From Armatimonadota bacterium (GTDB lineage Bacteria > Armatimonadota > Fimbriimonadia > Fimbriimonadales > Fimbriimonadaceae), in the NCBI GenBank assembly GCA_021413725.1, contig JAIOPU010000094.1, positions 1 through 50,444 of the forward strand: a stretch of DNA of 50,444 nucleotides. The letters run 5' to 3'. The translations under genes and the position numbers were made by a program. Shown piece by piece: positions 16,950 to 24,872 of the stretch (position 1 is the stretch's first letter; each line of letters opens with the position of its first letter). Below the pieces are notes generated by a model. The model was given only the letters and a program-made list of their open reading frames with translations. It was not told the DNA's origin and did no database searches.

Positions 16950-17185
16950 GCAATGTTTCGCGCAAATCGAAGAGAAAAACTGCAGACTCCTGGGAAGAAT
17001 GACCGGTAAAAAGGTTTTTTCGGTGCACTCGAAAGATTTTCCTTCACCATTTATTTCTAAAAGCCGGTCATTTTTCTGAGGAATGACCGGTGAAATTCTT
17101 TCGAGCGTGCAGTTTAATCTTTTCTTGGTGAAGGAAATTCTTTCATTGCGATGATTCTTGGGAAGAATGTGCAGTTTTGCTTCGG
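16950..17185. repeat. AT-rich stretch of nested inverted repeats
   Basis: CCGGTCATT (17064-17072) and AATGACCGG (17082-17090) form a 9-bp hairpin. ATTCTT-GGG-AAGAAT (17154-17168) forms another. The segment 17023-17049 can pair with either 17093-17110 or 17125-17144. CCTGGGAAGAA (16989-16999) is the same core found, in reverse complement, in each unit of the 42-bp array at 12.4 kb. No open frame is supported. It may be a structured RNA or a mobile repeat. Confidence 0.55.
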
Positions 17186-17228
17186 GTTAGCCGTGTGGAA
17201 TGCGGGGCCGCTGCGCGGTCACGAGAAA

Positions 17229-17328
17229 CCATCCCGCCAAAACAAAAGATTGCACCCGTGATCGGGTGCAATCTTTTTTAATTCTTCTCTAAAGAACCAG
17301 CAAGCCTACAGGTCGTAGCGCTTGGGGC
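17229..17328. repeat. response-regulator 3' end with terminator (copy B, native)
   Basis: This is the native counterpart of 14521-14620. It covers the last seven codons of the response regulator and the downstream terminator. See the copy A entry for the comparison. Confidence 0.9.
17244..17279 (-). terminator. intrinsic terminator of the response-regulator gene
   Basis: AAAAGATTGCACCCG (17244-17258) and its complement 17263-17277 form a 15-bp stem with a TGAT loop and T-runs on either strand. It lies 27 bp past the response-regulator stop. Confidence 0.9.
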
Positions 17329-17710
17329 CGTCGGCGTCGGAGCCGCCTTGGGAAAGTCGCTTGACGAAGGTGACGAGCTCGATGGGGTTGAAGGGCTTGG
17401 TGAGGTACATGTCCGCGCCGTAGTGGTAACCCTCGAAAACGTCCTTGTCTTGGGCCTTTGCCGTCAACATAATGACCGGGAGGGCCATGAATTCGGGGTC
17501 TCGGCGGAGGGACTTGAGGACTTCGAAGCCGTCCATGTAGGGCATCATCACGTCAAGAACCACCATGTCGGGCTTTTCGGACTTGATTTTCTCAAGACCG
17601 TCTTTGCCGTCATAAGCAGTTACGACCGTATAGCCGGCCTTCTCCAAGTTAACCTGGATAAGGCGGACAATATGCCGCTCGTCGTCACAAACAAGAACCT
17701 TTGTTGCCAT
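17306..17710 (-). CDS. single-domain response regulator (CheY-like)
   Basis: 134 residues, receiver domain only. VLVCDDERH holds the acidic pair Asp9-Asp10, the phospho-acceptor is Asp53 in MVVLDVMMPYMDG, the switch Thr is 83 (IMLTAKA), and the conserved Lys is 105 (YLTKPFNP). A short tail ends GPKRYDL. With no output domain it must act by protein contact or as a phosphate relay. A second receiver and a HisKA_2 histidine kinase lie within 4 kb, so they may form one pathway, though they are not in one operon. The 3' end of this gene is duplicated at 14521-14620. Confidence 0.95.
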   Translation of the reverse strand: MATKVLVCDDERHIVRLIQVNLEKAGYTVVTAYDGKDGLEKIKSEKPDMVVLDVMMPYMDGFEVLKSLRRDPEFMALPVIMLTAKAQDKDVFEGYHYGADMYLTKPFNPIELVTFVKRLSQGGSDADGPKRYDL

Positions 17711-17829
17711 CAGTATTCGGGTGCTCCTCGGTGGATGCGAATTAATCGTACCTGAATGAGGGGCTTGTTGTGAGGGATTGGGCGGGTTTCGGGGAAATTT
17801 TCGTGAATTAGGGTGAATTCCAGAATAGA

Positions 17830-17949
17830 TTTCACGCAGGGTGCGCAGGGGACGCAGGGATAGAAGGAAATAGTCTCAATCTGAGTCTAGTAATCGGGCA
17901 AGGGAAGGATTGTCCCCCCTCTGCGACCCCTGCGCACCCTGCGTGAGAC
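17830..17949. repeat. ~120-bp inverted-repeat element, copy 1
   Basis: TTTCACGCAGGGTGCGCAGG starts the left arm and CCTGCGCACCCTGCGTGAGA ends the right arm, with ~55 bp between. Arms contain a GCAGG-type short period. The same design recurs at 18004-18117 and, with GCAGAG-type arms, inside the kinase gene at 20643-20752. It fills most of the gap upstream of the response regulator. Confidence 0.8.
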
Positions 17950-18003
17950 AAATGTTTGGCACTTCGACTTGGTCTTAGTCCGTCAATTTCGAAGAAAGGG
18001 AGA

Positions 18004-18117
18004 TTTCACGCAGGGTTCGCTGGGTTCGGTGGGGGGAATTTTGAGTCTGGTCTCGCGATTTGCGCAGGAGGAAGTCTTGACCACGCCCCTGCGACCCCTG
18101 CGCACCCTGCGTGAGAT
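18004..18117. repeat. ~114-bp inverted-repeat element, copy 2
   Basis: TTTCACGCAGGGTTCGCTGG on the left faces GCGCACCCTGCGTGAGA on the right. It has the same orientation and arm sequence as the copy at 17830 and ends a few bases before the stop codon of the next response regulator. Confidence 0.78.
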
Positions 18118-18122
18118 AAAAC

Positions 18123-18491
18123 CTACGAAGTAGCCGGCAACAAGTCGTGCATGTCGTAGGGTTTGATCAGGACCCGATCCGCGAGTTCCATGGTTCGGTC
18201 GTAGCCGGGGCGGTCGTGGGTTTGGGTTGTGGTGACGATTACGAAAATGGACTTGAGAGCCTCGTCTTCTCTCATGATACTGAGCACTTCCGACCCCTCC
18301 ATTCGCGGCATCATGAGGTCGAGGACCACCGCGTCGGGCATGATTTCGCGGATTCTCGCGAGTCCTGCCTCGCCGTCGTTCTCCACCCAGACTTCCGCGC
18401 CATGCGCCTCCAGATATCGCTGCGCCATGATCGCCAATGATGGCTCATCCTCGCAAACCACGACTTTTTTCCCTGCCCATTCCGTGTTCAT
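18123..18491 (-). CDS. single-domain response regulator
   Basis: 122 residues forming one receiver domain: VVVCEDEP with Glu/Asp at 14-15, phospho-acceptor Asp58 in AVVLDLMMPRMEG, Thr87-89 in VIVTTTQ, and Lys110 in RVLIKPYD. The domain ends almost directly after the last helix start, so it is slightly short. It has no output domain. It is divergent from the FAH-like gene and separated from the other receiver by two inverted-repeat elements. Confidence 0.92.
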   Translation of the reverse strand: MNTEWAGKKVVVCEDEPSLAIMAQRYLEAHGAEVWVENDGEAGLARIREIMPDAVVLDLMMPRMEGSEVLSIMREDEALKSIFVIVTTTQTHDRPGYDRTMELADRVLIKPYDMHDLLPATS

Positions 18492-18558
18492 CTTAGTTAG
18501 TACGGCTTAAGACGGAGCAAAACGCGGCGGAGGTTCCAATTCCGGTACCTTTGACCCT

Positions 18559-19251
18559 ATGAAACTCTGTCGATTTGTTCTCCACGAGTCTCCCGATGTC
18601 GTCCGCTCCGGGATTTTCCACGAAAGTCGCGTGTACGAAACGCAGGGCGCGAGCGCCGCGGGCATCCATGACCTGACCAAGCTCAGCTTCTACGCGCCCA
18701 TGGGCACGGCTCCGTCGATTCGCCTGTTTGATGCGCTGCCTGAGGGTGGGGATCGTGGGAAATTCCACTACATCAACCCCGCCGAAGCGCAGGGTCCGCT
18801 CGCTCAGGTCGAAGTTCCGGTGGTGGGTGGTAAGTTGTTCTTGAATCTGCGGCTGGCTTGCGTGGTTGCCGAGAGGGGGGAACAATTGGACGACGAGGAT
18901 GTCGCGAGCGCGGTGCTGGGCTACACGATTTTGATCAACTTCTACACCGAAGCCGGGGACGACATCCCGGTTGTCGTCGGGCCTTTCCTCGTGACTCCGG
19001 AGGAGATGGACTTCGTGAAGGACCACTACATGACGATCCACGTCAACGGCGTCCTGGAAGCTCAGGCGGAGGAGAAGTTGGCTTCGAGCCACGAGCTTTT
19101 GATTGCGGCTTCGAAGAGCCTGCCTTTGCAGCCGGGGGACATCATCTGCGGCTTGCCTTTATCTTTGTCCGCGCACCGGGAATTGATCCCAGGGCAGCGG
19201 CTTTCGGTGCATATCGAGGGGCTGGATACGCTTGCGTTCAGCATCGTCTGA
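18559..19251 (+). CDS. fumarylacetoacetate-hydrolase-family-like protein, altered active site
   Basis: 230 residues. The C-terminal half follows the FAH fold: LGYTILINFYTEAGDD, GPFLVTPEEMDFVKD, ELLIAASKSLPLQPGDIICGLPL. In active members the metal is held by a pattern of two Glu and one Asp, one before the GYT block and the Asp in a SARDxQ-like loop. Here those positions read LNLRLACVVAERGE and YTEAGDD, so the usual ligands seem displaced. It may be a divergent or inactive hydrolase. The M16 peptidase follows 24 bp later on the same strand. Confidence 0.72.
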   Translation: MKLCRFVLHESPDVVRSGIFHESRVYETQGASAAGIHDLTKLSFYAPMGTAPSIRLFDALPEGGDRGKFHYINPAEAQGPLAQVEVPVVGGKLFLNLRLACVVAERGEQLDDEDVASAVLGYTILINFYTEAGDDIPVVVGPFLVTPEEMDFVKDHYMTIHVNGVLEAQAEEKLASSHELLIAASKSLPLQPGDIICGLPLSLSAHRELIPGQRLSVHIEGLDTLAFSIV

Positions 19252-19275
19252 CGGCACCCCGTCACAATAGTCCTC

Positions 19276-20496
19276 GTGGTACACAAGTTCACTCTTTCCA
19301 ACGGCGTTCGCGTCCTCGTCGAGCCCAACGAGAACGTCATGTCCGCCGCGATCGGCCTTTGGTGCAAGTCCGGCAGCCGGCATGAGCACGATAACGAGGC
19401 GGGGATCACGCACTTTATCGAGCACATGCTCTTTAAGGGCACAACGACTCGCACCGCGAAGCAAATCGCGGAGGAAATCGAGGGGCAGGGCGGCGTTTTG
19501 AACGCCTTTACCGACAAAGAACAGACTTGCTATTACTGCCGAGTGTTGGTTGACGAGATTCCCCGCGCGACGGGCGTGCTCGCCGACATGATGCTGAACT
19601 CTTTGCTCGACGGCGAAGAAATTACTCGCGAATGCGGGGTCATTGTCGAGGAAATCAAGCGCGGGGAAGACGAGCCCGGCGACCACGTTCACGAATTGCA
19701 CCTCAGCGGCCTCTGGGGCACCCACCCTCTCGGCAAGCCGATCATCGGAACCCGCGAGTCGGTGACTTCTTTTGGGCCGGCTAACTTCAGAACTTACATG
19801 GAACGCCGCTATCGCGGATCGAACGTGGTTTTGGCTATCGCGGGGCGCGTCGATCCTGCGGCTTTTCGTGACTTAGCCGAGTCGCTTTTGGGCGGATTGG
19901 CAAGCGGTGGGGATGATGTGATCGAAACTGCGCCGGTTGGTTCGTTTGGGCAGAACTTGATCACGGACGATTGCGAGCAAGTTCACTTCTGCATCGGGAC
20001 AGATGGGGTTGGCTTGTTTGATGACGACCTTTACACGCAAAGCGTGACCGACAGTATCCTCGGAGGCGGAATGAGTAGTCGGCTTTTCCAAGAAATCCGC
20101 GAGAAGCGCGGCCTGGCTTACTCGGTGGGCTCGTATTGTCTGCCCTATTCCAGCGGCGGGGCGTTCACTGTCTACGGCGGGACGAACAAAGAGTCGTGGC
20201 CTTTGGTGCAAGAACTCGCGCAAGCGGAACTGGATAAGGTCGCCCGCGCAGAAGTCCAGGTCGAAGAACTTGATCGGATCAAACGTCAGATCTGCGGGAA
20301 CATGGTCCTTGCGCTCGAAGGCATGAACTCCCGAATGATGCGCATGGCGCGCAACGAAATCCACCACCAACGCGAGATTCCGCTCGAGGAGACGCTTGGG
20401 AAGATCAACGCGGTCACGGTAGATCAGGTCGTTGAGTATGCCAAGAAGCGGTTTGCGGCAAGCAACATGCGAACCACCGCGATTGGGCCGTTCTAG
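19276..20496 (+). CDS. M16 family zinc metallopeptidase (processing-peptidase-like)
   Basis: 406 residues from GTG 19276. The inverted zinc motif HFIEH (46-50) and the downstream GVIVEEIKRGED (third ligand near Glu125-126) mark the active M16 half. GLWCKSGSRHEHDNEAGITH and ILGGGMSSRLFQEIREKRGLAYSVGSY are typical of the active and C-terminal halves. The size fits the bacterial PqqL/YmxG/mitochondrial-processing-peptidase type, which forms a clam-shell around unfolded peptides. No signal peptide is present. It is 3 bp upstream of the histidine kinase gene, so the two are probably co-translated. Confidence 0.93.
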   Translation: MVHKFTLSNGVRVLVEPNENVMSAAIGLWCKSGSRHEHDNEAGITHFIEHMLFKGTTTRTAKQIAEEIEGQGGVLNAFTDKEQTCYYCRVLVDEIPRATGVLADMMLNSLLDGEEITRECGVIVEEIKRGEDEPGDHVHELHLSGLWGTHPLGKPIIGTRESVTSFGPANFRTYMERRYRGSNVVLAIAGRVDPAAFRDLAESLLGGLASGGDDVIETAPVGSFGQNLITDDCEQVHFCIGTDGVGLFDDDLYTQSVTDSILGGGMSSRLFQEIREKRGLAYSVGSYCLPYSSGGAFTVYGGTNKESWPLVQELAQAELDKVARAEVQVEELDRIKRQICGNMVLALEGMNSRMMRMARNEIHHQREIPLEETLGKINAVTVDQVVEYAKKRFAASNMRTTAIGPF

Positions 20497-20499
20497 TTC

Positions 20500-22002
20500 A
20501 TGGATTTGCTGAATCTGCTGGCGACGGCACGGGATGAGGACGCGTTCTACGTTGCCCTCGCGGAGGGATTGCGGGCGGAATTTGGGGAATGCCGGATTAG
20601 TGCGGAGGTTCATTTAGAGGCTGTTCCCAGCGGGAAAATTCTTTCACGCAGAGACGTGGAGAGCGCAGAGAAACAGCTGGAATTGAACCCAGATTCTGAA
20701 GTGAGAAAGCGCATTGGCACAGCCTCTGCGTCCTCTGCGCCTCTGCGTGACATAGAAAAAGCCGCCCTTATTCACCAAGGTGTAACGCTCGCGACCCTCC
20801 ATCTGAAAGCCCCGCTCAAGCCCACCAAGACCCAACAGAAAACCCTCAACGACGTCGCCGCAACCATCGCCGCCTTCCGCCACCTGACCGCGCTCGGCAT
20901 CGCCGACAGCCGCGTCGAAGCCGTAAGCCAGGTCGCCGCCAACCTCGCCGCGAGCCCTTATCTCGAAGAGATCCTTCAACTCCTCGTCCACCTCACGGCG
21001 CAGCAATTCGATTACCGAGTCTGCACCGTGCGCCTGCTCGACGAAGAAAACCAGGAGCTAGTCCTTCGGGCAACCCAAGCGACTGTGCGAGCCTATCGTC
21101 GGAAGCGGGCGATTAAGCTCGGTGAATCCATCGCCGGCCGTGTCGTTCAAGAGAAGAAAACCGCCATGGTGCGCGATGTCCAAGCCGACCCGGACTATAT
21201 CGGTCACGAACTCGCGGTCGAGCAAGGGTTGCGGTCGATGGTTTGCGTCCCCTTGACGATTCAGGACCGCGTGGTCGGGGTTTTGACTTGCTACACCCAC
21301 GATGTTCGCGAGTTTGATGCCACGGAAATCGCCGCGCTTGAAGCCATCGCGCGCCAAGCTGCCGTTGCCATCGAGCACGCCAAGCTCCAAGTGCGCAACA
21401 CGCTCATGCAGGAGATGCACCACCGCGTCAAGAACAATTTGCAGCAAGTAGTCTCGCTCCTCCGCCTCCAGATGCGGCATAAGCACTATAAATCCATCGA
21501 CGAGGCGATCACCGACTCGCTCTCACGTATCCTCGCGATTGCCGCCGTCCACGATCTTCTGAGTAGAGAAGACCTCGACCACGTCGGCATTCGCTCCATC
21601 GCCCAATCATTGGTGAATCACCAGCTTCAATCTTTCATCAAGCCCGACAAGAAGATTCAATTTGAGGTGCGGGGAACAGATGTGCGGCTCAATATGACGC
21701 AAGCCACGCAAATTGCCTTGGTGCTCAATGAACTGATTCAAAACGCGGTGGAACACGGCTTTGAGATTGCCAATGAGGGCGATGTTCACATCAATGTCGA
21801 GACGATCCCTGAAGGCGTGAACGTCTGGGTCTCGAACAACGGCGACCCTCTGCCGGCAGGGTTTGACTTCCAGACTTCAAGCCACCTTGGTTTGCAGATC
21901 GTGCAAAACCTAGTGCGCGGACTCGGGGGGCAATTCGTGATTGAAGACCGGTTCAAGTGGGCCGTTGCCGAAGTCACCTTCCCGCGCCTTGCAAGCGAGT
22001 AA
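20500..22002 (+). CDS. GAF-domain sensor histidine kinase (HisKA_2 type)
   Basis: 500 residues, no membrane segments. Residues 1-130 look like a partial GAF-type fold, and 150-295 a full GAF domain (GESIAGRVVQEKKTAMVRDV, LRSMVCVPLTIQDRVVGVLT). HisKA_2 follows with the phospho-His near 307-308 in EMHHRVKNNLQQVVSLL. The ATPase domain has the N box NELIQNAVEHG (410-420) and a Gly-rich loop (HLGLQIVQNLVRGLGG). This type often phosphorylates stand-alone receivers, two of which lie nearby. Residues 48-85 are encoded by a palindromic repeat element. Confidence 0.93.
   Translation: MDLLNLLATARDEDAFYVALAEGLRAEFGECRISAEVHLEAVPSGKILSRRDVESAEKQLELNPDSEVRKRIGTASASSAPLRDIEKAALIHQGVTLATLHLKAPLKPTKTQQKTLNDVAATIAAFRHLTALGIADSRVEAVSQVAANLAASPYLEEILQLLVHLTAQQFDYRVCTVRLLDEENQELVLRATQATVRAYRRKRAIKLGESIAGRVVQEKKTAMVRDVQADPDYIGHELAVEQGLRSMVCVPLTIQDRVVGVLTCYTHDVREFDATEIAALEAIARQAAVAIEHAKLQVRNTLMQEMHHRVKNNLQQVVSLLRLQMRHKHYKSIDEAITDSLSRILAIAAVHDLLSREDLDHVGIRSIAQSLVNHQLQSFIKPDKKIQFEVRGTDVRLNMTQATQIALVLNELIQNAVEHGFEIANEGDVHINVETIPEGVNVWVSNNGDPLPAGFDFQTSSHLGLQIVQNLVRGLGGQFVIEDRFKWAVAEVTFPRLASE
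20643..20752. repeat. ~110-bp inverted-repeat element inside the kinase reading frame
   Basis: TCACGCAGAG (20644-20653) at the left and CTCTGCGTGA (20741-20750) at the right are exact complements. The arms continue with GAGAGCGCAGAG against CTCTGCGTCCTCTGCGC. Length and design match the intergenic elements at 17830 and 18004. It is translated in frame and contains no stop codon in the kinase frame. Confidence 0.85.
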
Positions 22003-22788
22003 TTACTTGTGCTGCCGCTTGAAGAAGTCGGCGATTCGTTGGTTGGCGCCGGTGGGATAGGTATGACCGCCTTCGAAGATGTAAGTCGCAAACTCCATGC
22101 CAGAGGGGTTTGTGTAGAACGACATCTCCTGCTTTTGCGAGTTAATCGTCATGTCGAACTTGCGGATCAACCCATCCATTGTCCTTTTTTGCATCGCGTA
22201 GGAAACGATGGTATCTTCAGTTCCGCCCACCACAATCGCCGGTTTGGCGACAAACCTGTTGGTCCGCAATCCGACCGCCGCGCAAGGCGCGAAGCCCGCA
22301 AACACATCCGCCCGCTCCATCCACAGGAGGTAAGTGAACATCCCGCCATTGGAATGCCCCATGGCAAAGAGCCTCTTGGAATCCACTTTGAGGTTCTTCT
22401 TTGCCCAATCCAAAGTGGCATCAAAGAACTTTAAATCTCGGTCCCCAGCATCTCCCACCGCTCTTTGCCAACCGTTCTTCTTTCCTTCGGGGTCGGTCTT
22501 TCCTGCGATGGGAAGACCTTGGAGATAAATGACATTCGCCTCTGGCCACACATTCTGGAAGTCATAAGCCCGGCTCGCGTAGCGTGCATTCCCGCCATGC
22601 CCATGGAAGCAAAAGATCGTGGGGGCGGCTTTGGTCGTTGTGGATGGGTAAGACCAGAAGGTTCGGTCGAGTTCGCCAACTTTAAGATTGACGACCTGCG
22701 GTTCGCGCGGGGCAAGAACGGTAGCGGCGAGAGCGATGAGCGTGACCATGGGAAGAATGACGCTTGCGCGGGGCGATGGTTCACTCAC
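22003..22788 (-). CDS. PHB-depolymerase/LpqC-like secreted esterase
   Basis: 261 residues from GTG 22788; ATG 22749 is an alternative that still leaves a signal peptide. The alpha/beta-hydrolase fold shows the oxyanion FHGHGGN (61-67), nucleophile Ser146 in GHSNGG, Asp192 in GGTEDTIV, and His242 in FEGGHTYPTG. This arrangement is typical of the poly(3-hydroxybutyrate) depolymerase / feruloyl esterase-like group, acting outside the cytoplasm. It begins 3 bp after the prepilin-like gene and ends head to head with the kinase stop. Substrate is not predictable. Confidence 0.88.
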   Translation of the reverse strand: MSEPSPRASVILPMVTLIALAATVLAPREPQVVNLKVGELDRTFWSYPSTTTKAAPTIFCFHGHGGNARYASRAYDFQNVWPEANVIYLQGLPIAGKTDPEGKKNGWQRAVGDAGDRDLKFFDATLDWAKKNLKVDSKRLFAMGHSNGGMFTYLLWMERADVFAGFAPCAAVGLRTNRFVAKPAIVVGGTEDTIVSYAMQKRTMDGLIRKFDMTINSQKQEMSFYTNPSGMEFATYIFEGGHTYPTGANQRIADFFKRQHK

Positions 22789-22791
22789 CCG

Positions 22792-23604
22792 TTAGGGGGC
22801 GTAAAAACTCTTCTTTACCGAGAACATGGGGCGCTTCAGTTGATCGTACACCATCCGCTTCGCATGCCCGTCCGCCCAAATCGTGACACTCCCTTCGAAA
22901 TGCAAGAAGTTAAAGTGGTGCTTTAGATTTGCGTCGTACTGCGGCGGGGCGTCTTGCCAATCGTAGATTTGCAGGAATTGGCAAGCAGGCGCGGGACCAC
23001 CGTGCTCCCAAAGTGAAAGGGTGTTCGACGCCTCTTCGAACTCGCTGCCATTGACTCCCTCACACTCCATAAAACCGCGGGAATTGAGAACGCAGTTCTT
23101 CCCACCGGGACCGTATTCGTTGCCCCACGCCCCGGGATTAGACATGTAGTACGGCATGTTACGGAATCGCGGATCCGTATTGAACCAGTTGTAGGCGAGT
23201 GCCATCTGCCATTCAGCCGGCTTTGCGGGACAAACCGTGACAGCCCGACTCTTGAGATAGGGGTCCACCATGCCAGGATGCGGCGGGTATCTTGCGGGCT
23301 TGGAGGGATCACCGTACCACCCGGTGGGGTTGATCCCGCCGGTGTTAAAGTTATCATAGCCTATCCAAGGATTTTGCTCGGCGAAGCCCGGCACCGGAGT
23401 CGCGTTGCAGGCTGCGGGCCAAACATCGTCATGGTCGTCGGTGTACAGCTGCATTCCCATCCCGACTTGCTTCATGTGAGTCAAGCACTGGGTCGTCTTC
23501 GCCGCCGTCTTCGCCCTTGAAAAAACGGGGAAGAGAATTGCGGCCAGAATCGTGATAATTGCAATCACCACAAGAAGCTCGATGAGGGTGAAAGCGCGAC
23601 GCAT
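22792..23604 (-). CDS. prepilin-type DUF1559-like protein
   Basis: 270 residues. [16 protein letters not shown] is a type III/IV prepilin signal with Ala before the cleavage site. LFPVFSRAKTAAKTTQCLTH and QVGMGMQLYTDDHDDVWP follow, and the C-terminal box WADGHAKRMVY is present. A TATAAA box lies five bases upstream of the start codon, so the transcript may be leaderless. The esterase gene follows with a 3-bp gap and is likely co-transcribed. Confidence 0.92.
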   Translation of the reverse strand: MRRAFTLIELLVVIAIITILAAILFPVFSRAKTAAKTTQCLTHMKQVGMGMQLYTDDHDDVWPAACNATPVPGFAEQNPWIGYDNFNTGGINPTGWYGDPSKPARYPPHPGMVDPYLKSRAVTVCPAKPAEWQMALAYNWFNTDPRFRNMPYYMSNPGAWGNEYGPGGKNCVLNSRGFMECEGVNGSEFEEASNTLSLWEHGGPAPACQFLQIYDWQDAPPQYDANLKHHFNFLHFEGSVTIWADGHAKRMVYDQLKRPMFSVKKSFYAP

Positions 23605-23609
23605 GAATA

Positions 23610-23615
23610 TTTATA
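23610..23615 (-). promoter_or_regulatory. -10 box of the prepilin-like gene at 23604
   Basis: TATAAA on the minus strand lies five bases before the ATG, which would put the start of transcription at or next to the start codon. No good -35 is seen. Confidence 0.4.
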
Positions 23616-23668
23616 CACCATTCAAAGCCGCAATGGTTGCGAAATCTGAGTAAATTCCAGACGATTCG

Positions 23669-23706
23669 GCAAAATGGGAGCTAGATTGAAGGCGCTCCCA
23701 TTTTGC
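23669..23706 (-). terminator. terminator of the dockerin-module gene pair
   Basis: GCAAAATGGGAGC (23669-23681) pairs perfectly over 13 bp with GCTCCCATTTTGC (23694-23706). T-rich stem ends replace a separate T-tract. It lies 13 bp past the stop at 23719. Confidence 0.75.
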
Positions 23707-23718
23707 CCTTTAGCAAGG

Positions 23719-24822
23719 CTAGTTATCGCCGAGGGCGTTGAAGTTCGTGACGAGCACGGTATAGTCCGTCAGATCAATCGCTCCGTCCCCATTCAGGTCC
23801 ACCCAAGTGTGGTAATTCGGGTCGCCGATCAGGGCGTTGAAGTCCGTGACGATCTCGGTGTAATCAGTGAGGTCGATGACGTTATCGCCGTTCACATCGC
23901 CGTTGATCAGAGTGGCATCGACGCCACTCGCACCTGTGTTGGTCATGCTGACTCCAGTCACTCGCTTCGCAAGCCAATGCTCACCTTTAACTCGAATATC
24001 ATACGATCCGACCGCTAGTGCGGGGGAAGTAACAACGGAGAATGCACCGGTGGATGTCAGCGGAGCTGAAAGGACTTGGAGAGGCGTCACCATGTCTCCA
24101 GGGGCAAAAACTTCTATCGAAACGACCTGGTCGACAACAGAAGTGAAGTCGCTCAGTGTCACGTTACCCGCAATCGTTTGCGAAGCTGAGGTTGTCCCGC
24201 GAAGTTGGAAAGCCTCCGATCCGGAACCCGCAAGAAACATGGCGTATCCGGTATAAAACACAACGTGCCGGGCGTCGCGTCCGTGGGTTGACATTGCCAC
24301 ACCCCAATTCGGGAATCCCGCAACATCCGCTTCAATTTTGATCCAAAAGACCGTGTTGCCGGGCAAGTTGAGCGCGGTCGGGAGGGTAACGTGATATTGG
24401 TTCAGAGCAGTTCCTGGGATCGGGGTCTCATTTGCATTTCCGTTGAATGAGTAGCCCTTCAAGTAGTCTTGCGAATGCTCACTTTCCGGCAGAGATGTGA
24501 TTGTAGGCATATGATCCGGCAATGAAGCCAATCCGGTATAGAACCGAACCGTGAACTTCGTGGGCACACCGCCGCCACCAACCCACCATACTTCCTCCAC
24601 GGCGGACGAGTTCGGAAGCAGGAAATTGTCATAACGGTAGATGTCCGAATCGGAGCCGTCAGGGGCGAACCACGAGGAGATGAGGATCGTGTTAGACGGA
24701 TTCGTCATCTGATCGAACAGCACTTCAGCCGCGGGGGTCACAGTTGCGCACCCCAAAACGGAGACGAACAGAGCCGATTTTGCAATCTGGCGACCGGAAT
24801 TGGAGAGTGAGATTTTTTTCAT
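23719..24822 (-). CDS. secreted protein with C-terminal dockerin-like module (tandem paralogue 2)
   Basis: 367 residues: signal peptide, a ~170-residue beta-rich ectodomain (YDNFLLPNSSAVEEVWWVGGGG, GVAMSTHGRDARHVVFY), a ~90-residue beta-sandwich linker (VTLSDFTSVVDQVVSIEVF ... DIRVKGEHWLAKRV), and two calcium-loop repeats, GDVNGDNVIDLTDYTEIV and DLNGDGAIDLTDYTVLV, ending FNALGDN. Ca-ligand positions 1,3,5,9,12 are Asp/Asn as in dockerins. The protein is a close paralogue of the one just upstream, 50 bp away, sharing the leader GGAGTAGAAGAAGGTA. Confidence 0.85.
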   Translation of the reverse strand: MKKISLSNSGRQIAKSALFVSVLGCATVTPAAEVLFDQMTNPSNTILISSWFAPDGSDSDIYRYDNFLLPNSSAVEEVWWVGGGGVPTKFTVRFYTGLASLPDHMPTITSLPESEHSQDYLKGYSFNGNANETPIPGTALNQYHVTLPTALNLPGNTVFWIKIEADVAGFPNWGVAMSTHGRDARHVVFYTGYAMFLAGSGSEAFQLRGTTSASQTIAGNVTLSDFTSVVDQVVSIEVFAPGDMVTPLQVLSAPLTSTGAFSVVTSPALAVGSYDIRVKGEHWLAKRVTGVSMTNTGASGVDATLINGDVNGDNVIDLTDYTEIVTDFNALIGDPNYHTWVDLNGDGAIDLTDYTVLVTNFNALGDN

Positions 24823-24872
24823 GTCAATACCTTCTTCTACTCCGTTTGAGGGTACGGGCGACCGATAAAATA

